From assembly GCA_965247705.1 (NCBI GenBank), contig CBDFHV010000011.1, positions 1 to 64,000 on the forward strand: a stretch of 64,000 bases of DNA, written 5' to 3'. The position numbers and the translations under genes are program-made. The notes under the pieces were generated by a model, which was not told where the DNA came from, did no database searches, and saw only the letters and a program-made list of their open reading frames with translations. Numbering within the stretch: position 1 is the stretch's first letter; the number at the start of each line of letters is the position of its first letter. Shown one piece after another: positions 23,496-32,119 of this stretch. The stretch comes from CBDFHV01 sp965247705. GTDB taxonomy: Bacteria > Pseudomonadota > Alphaproteobacteria > Rhodospirillales > CAMCUA01.

Positions 23496-23870
23496 ATGAC
23501 CGAGTCCCACGCCATGCGCCACCAAGTCACCGAGATTCGCCTGAAGAAGGCGGAGAAGCTGTTGGAGGTGACGTTCAAGGACGGCCGCACCCATCGCCTC
23601 CCGGCGGAGCTTCTGCGGGTGGAAAGCCCCTCGGCCGAGGTGCAGGGCCACGGTCCCCACGAGAAGAACATCGTCGCCGGCCGCCGCCACGTGGGCATCA
23701 TGGAAGTAGTGCCCGTGGGCAACTACGCGGTGCGCCTGCGCTTCGACGACCTGCACGAAACCGGCATCTATTCCTGGGACACCCTCTACGAGATGGGCGA
23801 GAAACAGGACATCCTGTGGCGGACCTACATCGAAGCCCTCGATTTCCGCGGTTTGAGCCGCGATCCGTAA
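23496..23870 (+). CDS. DUF971 (gamma-butyrobetaine hydroxylase-like N-terminal domain) protein
   Basis: A 124-residue stand-alone DUF971 domain: TEIRLKKAEKLLEVTFKDGR, LRVESPSAEVQGHGP, and the NYAVRLRFDDLHETGIYSWDTLYEMG signature. In eukaryotic enzymes this domain precedes a dioxygenase, and bacterial single-domain forms have been linked to iron-sulfur cluster assembly (ApbC/Mrp relatives). An inner ATG (23514) is an alternative start. It is probably the last gene of the cnoX-LON-Trm112 operon, since a large repeat block follows. Confidence 0.85.
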   Translation: MTESHAMRHQVTEIRLKKAEKLLEVTFKDGRTHRLPAELLRVESPSAEVQGHGPHEKNIVAGRRHVGIMEVVPVGNYAVRLRFDDLHETGIYSWDTLYEMGEKQDILWRTYIEALDFRGLSRDP

Positions 23871-23877
23871 GTCTAGC

Positions 23878-24240
23878 GAACCACAGAGGCACAGAGACAC
23901 AGAGGAAAAAAGCGCGAATCGGGAAGAATTTCCTCTCTGTGCCCCGTATGTTTGCTGCGTTACGGGACGACGAGCGGTAGACTGAAGGTTAACCACAGAG
24001 AACACAGAGAACACAGAGGTTTCACAGAGAAAATTTTCTTGCGCGAAGCGCATCCTACTCCTCTTCTCTGTGTTCTCTGTGTTCTCTGTGGTTAATCTTA
24101 TTGTGGTCGGGCAACGTCCTATGGTTGGCCTCCGCGGACAACCGTAGAAGGGTCTAGCTACCGAAGCTCAGAGGACAAGGAAAACCAGCGAAGCGCGAGG
24201 AATTTCTTCTCGGTGTCTCTGTGTCTCTGTGGTTTTCTTT
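23878..24240. repeat. Nested CACAGAG palindromes, block 2
   Basis: This 396-bp gene-free gap is almost entirely repeat. An outer pair of arms consists of a left arm at about 23881-23909 (GGCACAGAGACACAGAGG) and a right arm at about 24214-24238 (GTGTCTCTGTGTCTCTGTGG). A complete inner palindrome (23988-24096) with AACACAGAG units and a central GCGCGAAGCGC core lies between them. A partial right arm also occurs at 23931-23944. The pattern suggests one element inserted into another. Confidence 0.85.
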
Positions 24241-24250
24241 GTCCGTTGAA

Positions 24251-24263
24251 GGGGGGGGGGGGG
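24251..24263. repeat. Run of 13 G immediately upstream of nth
   Basis: Thirteen consecutive G residues end three bases before the nth ATG and also supply its Shine-Dalgarno-like sequence. Homopolymers of this length are prone to slippage, and a length change would alter ribosome-binding spacing. The exact count may also be a sequencing uncertainty. Confidence 0.8.
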
Positions 24264-24266
24264 ACG

Positions 24267-24968
24267 ATGAAGAAGGCGGACGTGGCGGCGTTCTACGACC
24301 GCTTGGCGGCGGCCAACCCGGCCCCCAAAGCGGAGTTGTCCCACCGCGACCCCTACACCCTGCTGCTGGCCGTGGTGCTGTCGGCCCAGGCCACGGACGT
24401 GGGCGTCAACAAGGCCACCGCCAAGCTGTTCCCCGTCGCCGACACGCCGCGAAAGATGATCGCCTTGGGCGAGGCCCGCCTGCGCGAACACATCAAGACC
24501 ATCGGCCTCTACAACGCCAAGGCCAAGAACGTCATCGCCTTGAGCCACATCCTGATCGATGAACACGACGGCCAGGTCCCCCGCGACCGGGAGACCCTGG
24601 AAACCCTGCCCGGGGTCGGGCGCAAGACCGCCAACGTGGTCCTCAACATCGCCTTCGGCGAGCCCACCATCGCGGTCGACACCCACATCTTCCGAGTCGG
24701 CAACCGCACCGGCCTGGCGCCAGGCAAGACGCCGCTCGAAGTGGAAAAAAAGCTGGAGCGCGCCACCCCGCCGGACCGCAAGCGCCACGCCCATCACTGG
24801 CTGATTCTCCACGGCCGCTACACTTGCAAGGCCCGCAAACCCGACTGCCCGGCCTGCGTGGTCCGCGAACTGTGCCGCTTCAAGGCGAAGACAACGTTGG
24901 AGGCGGCGACGGTGAAGAAACGGGCGGGCGCCGTCAGCCGGACGAAGCGGCCGCCGTCGCGACGATAA
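24267..24968 (+). CDS. nth: Endonuclease III (DNA glycosylase/AP lyase)
   Basis: A 233-residue base-excision repair enzyme that removes oxidised pyrimidines. The helix-hairpin-helix is LPGVGRKTANVVLN with the catalytic Lys, followed by the catalytic Asp in VDTHIFRVGNR. The 4Fe-4S loop C-x6-C-x2-C-x5-C is seen as CKARKPDCPACVVRELC. The C-terminal tail (about 25 residues, basic) is slightly longer than in E. coli. ATG 24267 is chosen after the poly-G tract. An upstream in-frame extension would be translated repeat DNA. The 3' end overlaps the convergent lipoprotein gene by about 35 bases. Confidence 0.96.
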   Translation: MKKADVAAFYDRLAAANPAPKAELSHRDPYTLLLAVVLSAQATDVGVNKATAKLFPVADTPRKMIALGEARLREHIKTIGLYNAKAKNVIALSHILIDEHDGQVPRDRETLETLPGVGRKTANVVLNIAFGEPTIAVDTHIFRVGNRTGLAPGKTPLEVEKKLERATPPDRKRHAHHWLILHGRYTCKARKPDCPACVVRELCRFKAKTTLEAATVKKRAGAVSRTKRPPSRR

Positions 24969-25482
24969 TTCCCCGCAAGCACTCAGCACCCGGCGTTGCC
25001 GCGCCGGTGCGATCCCGGATTTCCACGTGGGCGACCGTGTGGGTGGGGCCCGATTGGTAGAGGATCAGGTCGAGGATGCAGGTGCCGTCGGTGAATTGCC
25101 ACAGGCGCGCCGGGGGCTCGTCGCGGGCCAGGGACGGCGGGCCGAGGAGGGCGGCAACGGTGGCCGCGTCCATGCCATTGAGCCGAGCTGGGTCTTCGAA
25201 GGGGTCGATGCGCGCGGCGGCGAAGCGGCGCTCGATGACCGCCTCCGGCGGCACCCCCTGGGGCGGCGGTAGGCTGGAGACCGTCGCCGGCGGTGGCGGC
25301 GAGGCCCGGGGCGGCGGCGGCTCCTCGGCGGCCTTGGGGGCGGGCGCCGGGTCGGACGTTGGGGCCGGCTTGCGGGGGGCGGCCTGGCAGGCGGCCATGA
25401 TCAGCGCCAGGGCCAGCAGGGCGATGGCGGGCAGCCCTGGGCGGGTTCGATTTCCGGCCTTATGCAAGGGGGGCAACGACAC
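24934..25482 (-). CDS. Putative lipoprotein of unknown function, Pro-rich
   Basis: A 182-residue predicted lipoprotein. From the GTG at 25482 the product has a basic start, a hydrophobic stretch (LPAIALLALALIM) and lipobox IMAAC, then a Pro/Ala-rich linker (about residues 40-90). A C-terminal globular part with NGMDAATVAALLGPP and RLWQFTDGTCILDLILY follows. The ALLGPP...WQ...CILDL pattern recalls the BamE/SmpA-like small outer-membrane lipoproteins common in alphaproteobacteria. A longer ORF continues upstream through repeat DNA and is not credible. The start is uncertain. It converges on nth with overlapping 3' ends. Confidence 0.65.
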   Translation of the reverse strand: MSLPPLHKAGNRTRPGLPAIALLALALIMAACQAAPRKPAPTSDPAPAPKAAEEPPPPRASPPPPATVSSLPPPQGVPPEAVIERRFAAARIDPFEDPARLNGMDAATVAALLGPPSLARDEPPARLWQFTDGTCILDLILYQSGPTHTVAHVEIRDRTGAATPGAECLRGIIVATAAASSG

Positions 25483-25496
25483 GGATGGGGGGACGA

Positions 25497-25915
25497 AGCA
25501 AGGGGAACCACAGAGGCACAGAGGCACAGAGGCACAGAGAAAGACGAAGGGAAGGAAAATTTTGCTTCGCGCGTTTTTCAACGCTGTCTCCCCAATTTCG
25601 TCGCACTCGCGCGTCATGCGCATCCAGAAGATTAACCACAGAGAACACAGAGAACACAGAGGAATCACAGAGAAGATTATTTTTGCGCGAAGCGCAGTCT
25701 ATTCTCTCTTCTCTGTGTCCATCTCTGTGTTCTCTGTGTTCTCTGTGGTTAATCTTCTAAAGCCGCCGGTCCCGAGGTTTACGCCCCATGTTCAATCTTG
25801 TCGTCCCATAACGGCAATCCATGGAGGCACAGCGGACTGACCAGCCCTCAGTGCGATTTTTCTTCTCTGTGCCTCTGTGCCTCTGTGCCTCTGTGCCTCT
25901 GTGGTGATTCTTCTT
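25497..25915. repeat. Nested CACAGAG palindromes, block 3
   Basis: The outer left arm at about 25506-25543 (three to four GGCACAGAG units) pairs with the outer right arm at about 25863-25903 (GCCTCTGTG units). Between them is a complete inner palindrome (25626-25758) with AACACAGAG units and a GCGCGAAGCGC core. It matches the nested organisation of block 2. The IS1380 element begins a few bases beyond the outer right arm. Confidence 0.85.
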
Positions 25916-25920
25916 TCTAG

Positions 25921-27519
25921 CCCCAATTATTCATGACGGCCATCGGATTTCAGCGGGACGAGCGGTAGCGACCGGGTTGACGGCGATTTTTGAGACGGAT
26001 TGTCGGAGAGGTTGGAGGTTGTTGTTCGGGGCTCGTCCGGCGGCACCTGCCGCTTGGTTCAGGGCCCTTGGGCGGTGATGCGCCCGGCGATGGCGATCAT
26101 GGCCGGCTGATAGGGATAGGCCGAAGGCAGGGCGATCCTGAGGCGCGACTTGAGCTCCTCGACGCGGACGGCGATTTTGAGAAACGCCCGGCGCAGGGTT
26201 TCGAAGGTGGCCGTTCGCCACAGCGATTTCCGAGGCGCCGCTTGGCGAAGCTGATGCAGCAGCCAGTAGGCGCCGGTATGCAGGAAGAGGCGGAACTGGT
26301 TGGCCTCCCAACGGTGGCACGACGTGCGGTCGGACTTGGTGTAGAGCTTGTGGTCCTTGATCATGTTTTCCATCCGCCCGCGGGCGCAGTAGACCTTCTC
26401 GTAGAGCGCCTTGGCGCGGCCGCTCAGGTTGGTGACGACGAAGCGGACGTCACAGCCCTTGGCGGTAGCTTCCACGCGGGCGATGACCGAGCGTTGCCGT
26501 GACCAGCTTTTGGCCTGGTAGCCGGTGTGGAAGAAGCGGCGCACCTTATCCTTTCCCTGCCCCGCCCGGCGCACGGCGGCGTCCTCGCACCACGGCTGGC
26601 CGATCCTGTTCAGCCGGGCGTTGCCGGAAAGCCCGAAGATGTAGCCGCAGCCCTGACGTTCGAGGAATTCCATGGCCTCCGGCGTGGCGTAGTGGCCATC
26701 GCCCCGCACGGTGATCTCGACCCGTGGCCAGTTGCGGCGGATGCGGCCGATGACGTGTCTCAGGATCCGCGCCGCCTCGTCGCCGGAGGGCCGCTTGCCG
26801 GGACGCAGCAGTGACATCACCGGCTTGCCGGTGGCCGCCTCGAAGATATGGATGGGTTGGAAGCAATAGTCGTCGTAATGGGCGTTGAACAGCGCCAGCT
26901 GCTGGCCGCCGTGAACGGCGTCGTCGGTGTCGTCGATATCGAGAACGATGCGCGCCGGAACGCGCTTGAAGCTGGCGCAAAACAGATCGATCATCGACAG
27001 CCCCATGCGCCCGAGCGCGCGCCATGACGGCGCGTTCTCGAGGCGCGACAGGGTCGGTTGGCTCATCAGGTCGTCGCCGCTCTCGGACAAACGGCCACAG
27101 GCCAGCTTGAACGCCGGATCGAAACGCAGAACGTCGAGGTCGTCGCAATCCTCATACCCGCAGGCAATAGCGAACAGGCGCGCCCGGATCATGTCTACGT
27201 AAGCGTGGGTCGTGCTCGCCGGGTCGCGCACGTCGGTGACGCAGGAAGCGAGCACGTCGGCGATGCCGAGCCGCCTGTCGATCTCGCCCAACAACAACAC
27301 CCCGCCGTCCGACGACAGCCGTCCGCCGTCGAAGCGGGCGCAAAGCGGCCTGCCTCCAACGGGTGACAAACCAGGGAGATAGGGGGTAATCTCGTTCATG
27401 GTGAGCCGTGGGTTGTTCTGTTGCCATGTGATCTTGTCTTGACACCAAAATCATACGGCATTTCAACAGGTTAATCTACGCTCACCAGCATTTTCAATCA
27501 GCGCCGTGAATAATTCGGG
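25921..27519 (-). mobile_element. IS1380-family insertion sequence
   Basis: A 1,599-bp element with inverted ends CCCCAATTATTCATGACG (left) and CCCGAATTATTCACGGCG (right, read inward). It is flanked by perfect CTAG target duplications (25917-25920 and 27520-27523). It carries one transposase and sits at the edge of a CACAGAG repeat block, upstream of the bactofilin gene's 3' end. Confidence 0.92.
26059..27399 (-). CDS. IS1380-family transposase
   Basis: A 446-residue transposase of the IS1380/IS4-like DDE superfamily at full length. The N terminus has SSDGGVLLLGEIDRRLGI. Catalytic-core features are PARIVLDIDDTDDAVHGGQQ (Asp), VEITVRGDGHYATPEAMEFLE (Asp), and RGRMENMIKDHKLYTKSDRTSCH (the Y-(2)-R-(3)-E-like signature with Glu). 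No frameshift is visible, and the element may be active. Confidence 0.95.
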   Translation of the reverse strand: MNEITPYLPGLSPVGGRPLCARFDGGRLSSDGGVLLLGEIDRRLGIADVLASCVTDVRDPASTTHAYVDMIRARLFAIACGYEDCDDLDVLRFDPAFKLACGRLSESGDDLMSQPTLSRLENAPSWRALGRMGLSMIDLFCASFKRVPARIVLDIDDTDDAVHGGQQLALFNAHYDDYCFQPIHIFEAATGKPVMSLLRPGKRPSGDEAARILRHVIGRIRRNWPRVEITVRGDGHYATPEAMEFLERQGCGYIFGLSGNARLNRIGQPWCEDAAVRRAGQGKDKVRRFFHTGYQAKSWSRQRSVIARVEATAKGCDVRFVVTNLSGRAKALYEKVYCARGRMENMIKDHKLYTKSDRTSCHRWEANQFRLFLHTGAYWLLHQLRQAAPRKSLWRTATFETLRRAFLKIAVRVEELKSRLRIALPSAYPYQPAMIAIAGRITAQGP

Positions 27520-27541
27520 CTAGGTTGCCCGAGCCCGCTCC

Positions 27542-28117
27542 TCAGCCCTCCTCGGGCAGGGCCCGGTGCTGGGGGCGGTTGGCGGGGACGGCTTCGTCGG
27601 CCTGGTTCAGGGACCGGGTTTCGCCGGCGATCTCGCCGCCGGATTCGATGATGATCTTGCCATAGCGGATGGTGCCGCTGACCCGGCCCTGGGCGCGCAC
27701 GGTGAGTTTGTCCCGGGCCACCAGTTCGCCCTCGAATTGGCCGCTGATGTCCGCCTCGTCCACGTTGGCGGCGCCCCGGAAATAGCCGCTGGCGGCGACC
27801 TCGATGACCCGGGCGTCGGACAGGGAGGCTTCCACCCGGCCTTCCACAACCAGCCGGTCGCAGGACGTGATCTCGCCCTTGAGCTCGATCTCGCGGCCGA
27901 CGATGAGCTGCTTGTTCATCGCCTCACCGGGTCGGCGGTCGAGGCGCCGCGCCGGTTCGGGCCGGAAGGCGCGGGACGGCGACGGCGTCGGTGTCGGCGT
28001 CGGACGAGACGGGCGGCGGGAGAACGGCTTCAGCGGCGCCGCGGCGCCGCTGTCGGCTTCCGCACCTGCCTCGGCCGGGGCGCGGTCGGTGTCGCTGTCG
28101 TCTCGGGTATCGGCCAT
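27542..28117 (-). CDS. Bactofilin (polymer-forming cytoskeletal protein)
   Basis: A 191-residue protein. A disordered, acidic then Pro-rich N terminus (residues 1-65, with TPTPTPSPS) is followed by the bactofilin beta-helix from about residue 66 (LIVGREIELKGEITSCDRLVVEGRVEA through IRYGKIIIESGGEIAGE). Bactofilins form non-nucleotide filaments that help place cell-wall enzymes and envelope structures. It starts 37 bases downstream of the EI24-like gene on the same strand. The C-terminal tail is short and polar. Confidence 0.9.
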   Translation of the reverse strand: MADTRDDSDTDRAPAEAGAEADSGAAAPLKPFSRRPSRPTPTPTPSPSRAFRPEPARRLDRRPGEAMNKQLIVGREIELKGEITSCDRLVVEGRVEASLSDARVIEVAASGYFRGAANVDEADISGQFEGELVARDKLTVRAQGRVSGTIRYGKIIIESGGEIAGETRSLNQADEAVPANRPQHRALPEEG

Positions 28118-28154
28118 GGGACGTAAAGCCCTCCTTGGCTGCGGGTGGTTCCGA

Positions 28155-28838
28155 TCATGGCCGGCCGGCGCGGGCGCGGGCCTCTTCGAACAGGTGCACC
28201 ATGGCGGCGGTGGCGACCACCGGGGTCAGCAGGTTGACGATGGGTACCGTCAGCAGCAGCGCCGTGGCGACACCGGCCAGGAACACCGGACCCGCGTTCC
28301 GCTGCCGCAGACCGAGCGCCGCGCCGGAGTCGAGCCGCCGAAGCGCTACCAGCTCAAAATACTCACGGCCCAGAAGATATCCGTTCACCCCGTAGAAGAC
28401 AAAAGGGAAAACCGGTGGCAACAGCAGGAACACCAGCAGGCCCAGGTTGAGGAGCACCATCACCGCGGTAAAGCGCGCCGCCGCCACGACGCTGGCCATG
28501 ACGGTCTGCCCCGGGGCCGGCGGCAGGTCCGGGTAGTGGCGCCGCTCCACCGCCGCCGCCACCCGCTCCAGCAGGAAGCCCACCATCAGGGTCACCACGC
28601 CCGGAAACATCAGCCAGGTGATCCACAGGGTGGCGAGGCCCCCCAGGAGATCGACGATCCATTCGGCCCAGGCGAGCCACCAGACATCGATCAGCACCGT
28701 CGAGGTCACCAGCAGCCCGACGGCCCCCAGCAGCAGCGCGAAAACCGCGGCGGCGACGGCGACGCCGATCCACATGACGCCCCGGGTCGCCGGATCGCCC
28801 AATTGACCGACCGCTTTCGTGAAGGACCGCCACAACAC
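28155..28838 (-). CDS. EI24-domain (CysZ-like) membrane protein
   Basis: A 227-residue membrane protein of the EI24/CysZ family. Hydrophobic helices lie at about residues 20-45, 50-90, 130-165 and 190-215. The typical internal sequence FPFVFYGVNGYLLGREYFELVALRR matches family members (NGYLLGREYFE). CysZ transports sulfate, but alphaproteobacterial EI24 proteins are not functionally proven. It is upstream of, and in the same direction as, the bactofilin gene. Confidence 0.85.
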   Translation of the reverse strand: MLWRSFTKAVGQLGDPATRGVMWIGVAVAAAVFALLLGAVGLLVTSTVLIDVWWLAWAEWIVDLLGGLATLWITWLMFPGVVTLMVGFLLERVAAAVERRHYPDLPPAPGQTVMASVVAAARFTAVMVLLNLGLLVFLLLPPVFPFVFYGVNGYLLGREYFELVALRRLDSGAALGLRQRNAGPVFLAGVATALLLTVPIVNLLTPVVATAAMVHLFEEARARAGRP

Positions 28839-28978
28839 GTCCGCCGTCTCCCCGAATCAATGCACCAGGCCGGCATCATTGTGACCCAGGGTGACCAAAA
28901 GATTAAGTCGTGGGGGGATTCCCTGCCGGGGTTCGGAAGCTATACTGCCATCATTCCATTCCGTGGAAGGGTCCGCCC

Positions 28979-29965
28979 ATGCCCGAGGTTCGCCACGACG
29001 TGCTCGCCATCGGCAACGCCATCGTCGACGTCCTCACCCATGCCGACGACATGGACGTCGGACGGCTCGGCCTGTCCAAGGGCACCATGACCCTGATCGA
29101 CGCCGAGCGGGCCCACGCCCTCTACGAATCCATGGGCCCGACCGTCGAAAGCTCGGGCGGTTCGGCCGCCAACACGGTGGCCGCGCTCGCCTCTTTCGGC
29201 GGGCAAGGCGCCTTTATCGGTATGGTGCGCGACGACTCCATGGGCACAATCTTTCGCCACGACATCCGCGCCGCCGGCATCGCCTTCGACGCCGGCGCCG
29301 CAAAGGAAGGGCCCAGCACCGGCCGCTGCCTGATCTTCATTACCCCCGACGCCCAGCGCACCATGCAGACCTACCTGGGCGCCGCCACCACCCTGGGGCC
29401 GGAGGACGTGGATCCGGCAATGGTGGCCGCGGCCCAGGTCACCTACCTGGAAGGCTACCTGTGGGACCCGCCGCGGGCCAAGGAAGCCTTTCGCAAAGCC
29501 GCCACCATCGCCGCCGAGGCGGGGCGGGACGTTTCCCTGACCCTATCGGATCCCTTCTGCGTCGATCGCCATCGAGCCGATTTCCTGGACCTGGTGGAAA
29601 ACCACGTGGACGTGCTGTTCGCCAACGAGGACGAAATCAAGGCCCTTTACCAGGTGGACGCCTTCGATGACGGGCTGCAGCGCGTCCGCCACCATTGCCG
29701 GGTGGCGGCGCTCACCCGCAGCGAAAAGGGTTCGGTGGTCGTCTCCGGCGACGAGGTCCACGTGGTGGACGCCGCCCCGGTGGCGGATATCCGGGACACC
29801 ACGGGCGCCGGCGACGCCTACGCCGCGGGGTTCCTCTTTGGCCTCACCCAGGGTCGCGACCTGGCGATCTGCGCCCGCATCGGCGGAATCGCCGCCGCCG
29901 AGGTGATCTCCCACGTCGGCGCTCGGCCCGAGAGGTCCCTCAAGGACCTGGCGGCTGGCCTGTAA
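28979..29965 (+). CDS. PfkB-family sugar/adenosine kinase
   Basis: A 328-residue ribokinase-like kinase. The N-terminal substrate signature is GNAIVDVL with ESSGGSAANTVAALASFGG (residues ~50-70). The C-terminal PfkB signature DTTGAGDAYAAGFLFG near residue 275 contains the catalytic Asp. The sequence is of the adenosine-kinase-like subgroup that is widespread in alphaproteobacteria. The substrate (adenosine or a sugar) is not certain. ATG 28979 follows GGAAGGG. It lies just ahead of two glycosyltransferase genes, with only 5 bases to the next start. Confidence 0.85.
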   Translation: MPEVRHDVLAIGNAIVDVLTHADDMDVGRLGLSKGTMTLIDAERAHALYESMGPTVESSGGSAANTVAALASFGGQGAFIGMVRDDSMGTIFRHDIRAAGIAFDAGAAKEGPSTGRCLIFITPDAQRTMQTYLGAATTLGPEDVDPAMVAAAQVTYLEGYLWDPPRAKEAFRKAATIAAEAGRDVSLTLSDPFCVDRHRADFLDLVENHVDVLFANEDEIKALYQVDAFDDGLQRVRHHCRVAALTRSEKGSVVVSGDEVHVVDAAPVADIRDTTGAGDAYAAGFLFGLTQGRDLAICARIGGIAAAEVISHVGARPERSLKDLAAGL

Positions 29966-29970
29966 CGGAC

Positions 29971-31242
29971 ATGGCGACCGAGCACGACCAGACGGACACG
30001 GCGACGATCACCGGCCCGGAGCTTGGCCAGGAACCGGTGGAGTCATATGCCCGCAGCGCCTTCTGGCGCCTGTTCCCGGCGGGCATGCGGCGGCGGTGGT
30101 GGACGTTTCGGCTGTTCGACCTCCTGGCCCGCTGGTGGCCGGTGGCCGGGCCGCTCCGCGGCCTGCTGGTGGTGCGCATGGACGGTATCGGCGACATGGT
30201 GCTGTTCCGCAATTCCCTCGACCGCTATGCCGAGGTCTTTGGTGTCGCGCGTGACGAAATCACCGTCCTGGGGTGCGACAGCTGGGCCGGCATCGCGGCA
30301 CCGGTGTTCGCGGGCTATGCGGTCATTTCCATCGACGAGCATTCCTACGCCCGAGATCCCCTGTACCGCTTTCGGGTCAACCTGAAGGTGCGGCGGCTGG
30401 CGCCGCGCATCGCCGTCTGCGATTCCTACCTGCGCCGGGCCCTGATGGCCGACAGTCTGGTGTGGGCATCCGCCGCGCCCCTCAGCGTGGTCTCGCGGCC
30501 CTACATCAGCGAGCGCACCCGACCCGAGTTCACATATTACTTGAGTCAAGCAAGCCGGATCATCGATACCGGGCACTATCCCACCCATGAGGTGGTGCGA
30601 CACGCCCGCTTCCTGTCGGCTGTCGCGGGGCGAACCATCCCGCCCGAGGCGCCCCGCATACCGTGGCCGGAACGTCCTTGTCCCATCGAACCGGGGGCGC
30701 CCTACATCGTGCTCAACCCGGGCAGCAACGAACCCGGTCGCCGCTGGCCGGCGGGCCACTACGGCAAGTTGGCGAAGCGCCTGCGAGAGGCGGACTACCG
30801 GGTCGTGCTGGTGGGCGGACAGGGCGATCGGTCGACGGCCGAGGCGACTCTCGCCGAGGCCGGTTCAGAGTTCGTTCTCGACCTGACCGGGCACACGGAC
30901 CTGGCCGGGCTTCTGGACGTGATGGCCGGCGCGGCCGCCGTGGTCAGCAACGATTCCGGCCCCGCCCATTTGGCTATCGCCCAAGGCACCCCGACCGTGA
31001 CCATTGTCGGCGGCGGCCACTTCGGCAGCTTTTTCCCCTACCCGGAGGGGGTGGCGCCGCCCCACGCGCGTTTCGTCCATCGGCCTATGGACTGCTACCA
31101 CTGCTTCTGGCGTTGTCACCGGCGCGACACCAAGTTCGATGTGTTCCCTTGCGTCGAGCACGTGCCCCTGGACGAGGTGTGGGAGGCACTGCAAAGCCTG
31201 CTGGCGCCCGCGGCGCGGGCGGCGGCGGTGGCGGGCGATTGA
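29971..31242 (+). CDS. Glycosyltransferase family 9 protein (heptosyltransferase-like) 1
   Basis: A 423-residue GT9 enzyme. The acceptor domain begins GLLVVRMDGIGDMVLFRNSL. The donor domain has IVLNPGSNEPGRRWPAGHYGKLAKRL and the sugar-nucleotide site SNDSGPAHLAIAQGTPTVTIVGG. Near the C terminus is a Cys cluster CYHCFWRC (C-x2-C-x3-C) with a further Cys about 13 residues on. GT9 proteins transfer heptose or related sugars in lipopolysaccharide core or surface glycans. The start MATEHD is chosen 5 bases after the kinase stop. It forms an operon with the following methyltransferase and a second GT9. Confidence 0.87.
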   Translation: MATEHDQTDTATITGPELGQEPVESYARSAFWRLFPAGMRRRWWTFRLFDLLARWWPVAGPLRGLLVVRMDGIGDMVLFRNSLDRYAEVFGVARDEITVLGCDSWAGIAAPVFAGYAVISIDEHSYARDPLYRFRVNLKVRRLAPRIAVCDSYLRRALMADSLVWASAAPLSVVSRPYISERTRPEFTYYLSQASRIIDTGHYPTHEVVRHARFLSAVAGRTIPPEAPRIPWPERPCPIEPGAPYIVLNPGSNEPGRRWPAGHYGKLAKRLREADYRVVLVGGQGDRSTAEATLAEAGSEFVLDLTGHTDLAGLLDVMAGAAAVVSNDSGPAHLAIAQGTPTVTIVGGGHFGSFFPYPEGVAPPHARFVHRPMDCYHCFWRCHRRDTKFDVFPCVEHVPLDEVWEALQSLLAPAARAAAVAGD

Positions 31243-31245
31243 CCG

Positions 31246-31959
31246 GTGAGCGTCGAGGCAGGCCCGTTCTACGACGCCTACGCCCGGTTCAAGGTCTACG
31301 CCCGCCCAAGCCTCGCGGCCAAGCACATCAAGCGCCTGGACCGGGACTTGTGGCGACCGGGGGATTTCGCGGCCACCATGTCGGTGCTCGAGGTGGGGTG
31401 CGGCACCGGCCTGGTTCTGGCCTACCTGCGCCATAGGGGAATCCGAGACCTGCTGGGTATCGACCGGGACCCGGCCCTCGTGGCGCACATCCCGGAAGCG
31501 GTGGTCGATTGCTTCCGGGTCGCCGACCTGTGGGACTTCCTCGCCGACGGCGGCGCGGACCGGCGGTTCGACCGGGTGCTACTGCTGGACGTTCTCGAGC
31601 ATTTCGAGCCGCGGGACGGATTGGCGCTGCTTCGCGGCTTGGGAGATATTCTGACGGAACAGGGCCGGATCGTCGTCAAGGTGCCCAACATGGCCTCCCC
31701 CTGGGGCGCGGCCTACCAGTATGGCGACCTCACCCACAAGGCGGCCTATACCCCCGACAGTCTGCGTCAGGTGGCCATCGTCGCCGGCCTTGCCGTCGAG
31801 CGCTGCTGGCCCCACCGGGAAGGCAGCCCGCCGCGGCAAGTCACCGACCGCCTGTTCCATGCCCTGCTGGGCCGCCTGGTGGCGAGCCCGCCGGAAATCT
31901 GGACGGCGAACCTGTTCGCGCTGCTGGCGCGGGCTCCGGTGGCAGACGAGGCTCCGTAG
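31246..31959 (+). CDS. Class I SAM-dependent methyltransferase
   Basis: A 237-residue methyltransferase. The SAM-binding motif I is VLEVGCGTGLVLAYLRHRG, followed by LGIDRDPALV, and post-motif FDRVLLLDVLEHFEPRDGL. The late VVKVPNMASPWGAAYQYGDLTH resembles enzymes acting on glycan or lipid intermediates. It starts with GTG 3 bases after the GT9 stop, so it is co-translated with it. It is likely to methylate a surface sugar, given its place between two GT9 genes. Confidence 0.85.
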   Translation: MSVEAGPFYDAYARFKVYARPSLAAKHIKRLDRDLWRPGDFAATMSVLEVGCGTGLVLAYLRHRGIRDLLGIDRDPALVAHIPEAVVDCFRVADLWDFLADGGADRRFDRVLLLDVLEHFEPRDGLALLRGLGDILTEQGRIVVKVPNMASPWGAAYQYGDLTHKAAYTPDSLRQVAIVAGLAVERCWPHREGSPPRQVTDRLFHALLGRLVASPPEIWTANLFALLARAPVADEAP

Positions 31960-31987
31960 TGGAGGTGCGCCAGGTCGACCTTCGGAG

Positions 31988-32092
31988 TTACCCCCCCCAC
32001 CCCAACCCTCCCCCTCCAGGGGGGAGGGAGATGACATTGCCACCGTGCCTCGAAAGCCCTCCCCCCGGGAGGGGGAGGGTTGGGTGGGGGGG
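31988..32092. repeat. CCCCACCCCAACCCTCCCCC palindromic repeat
   Basis: The left arm (about 31990-32026, CCACCCCAACCCTCCCCCTC followed by GGGGGGAGGG) pairs with the right arm (about 32063-32093, CCCTCCCCCCGGGAGGGGGAGGGTTGGGTGGGG). Elements of this kind are scattered between genes in many proteobacteria. It separates the methyltransferase from the second GT9 gene without interrupting the open frame on the plus strand. Confidence 0.8.
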
Positions 32093-32119
32093 ATGGCGCC
32101 AACCCGTGTCCTGGTGCCC

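Noticed and set aside
23878..25915. Could the repeated CACAGAG units be a CRISPR array?
   Set aside because: Units are directly adjacent 9-mers arranged as inverted arms, without regular unique spacers, and no cas genes are present.
31721..32119. N-terminal extension joining the methyltransferase region to the second GT9 gene
   Set aside because: The frame runs through the methyltransferase in another frame and through a palindromic repeat. The GT9 domain starts only after 32120.
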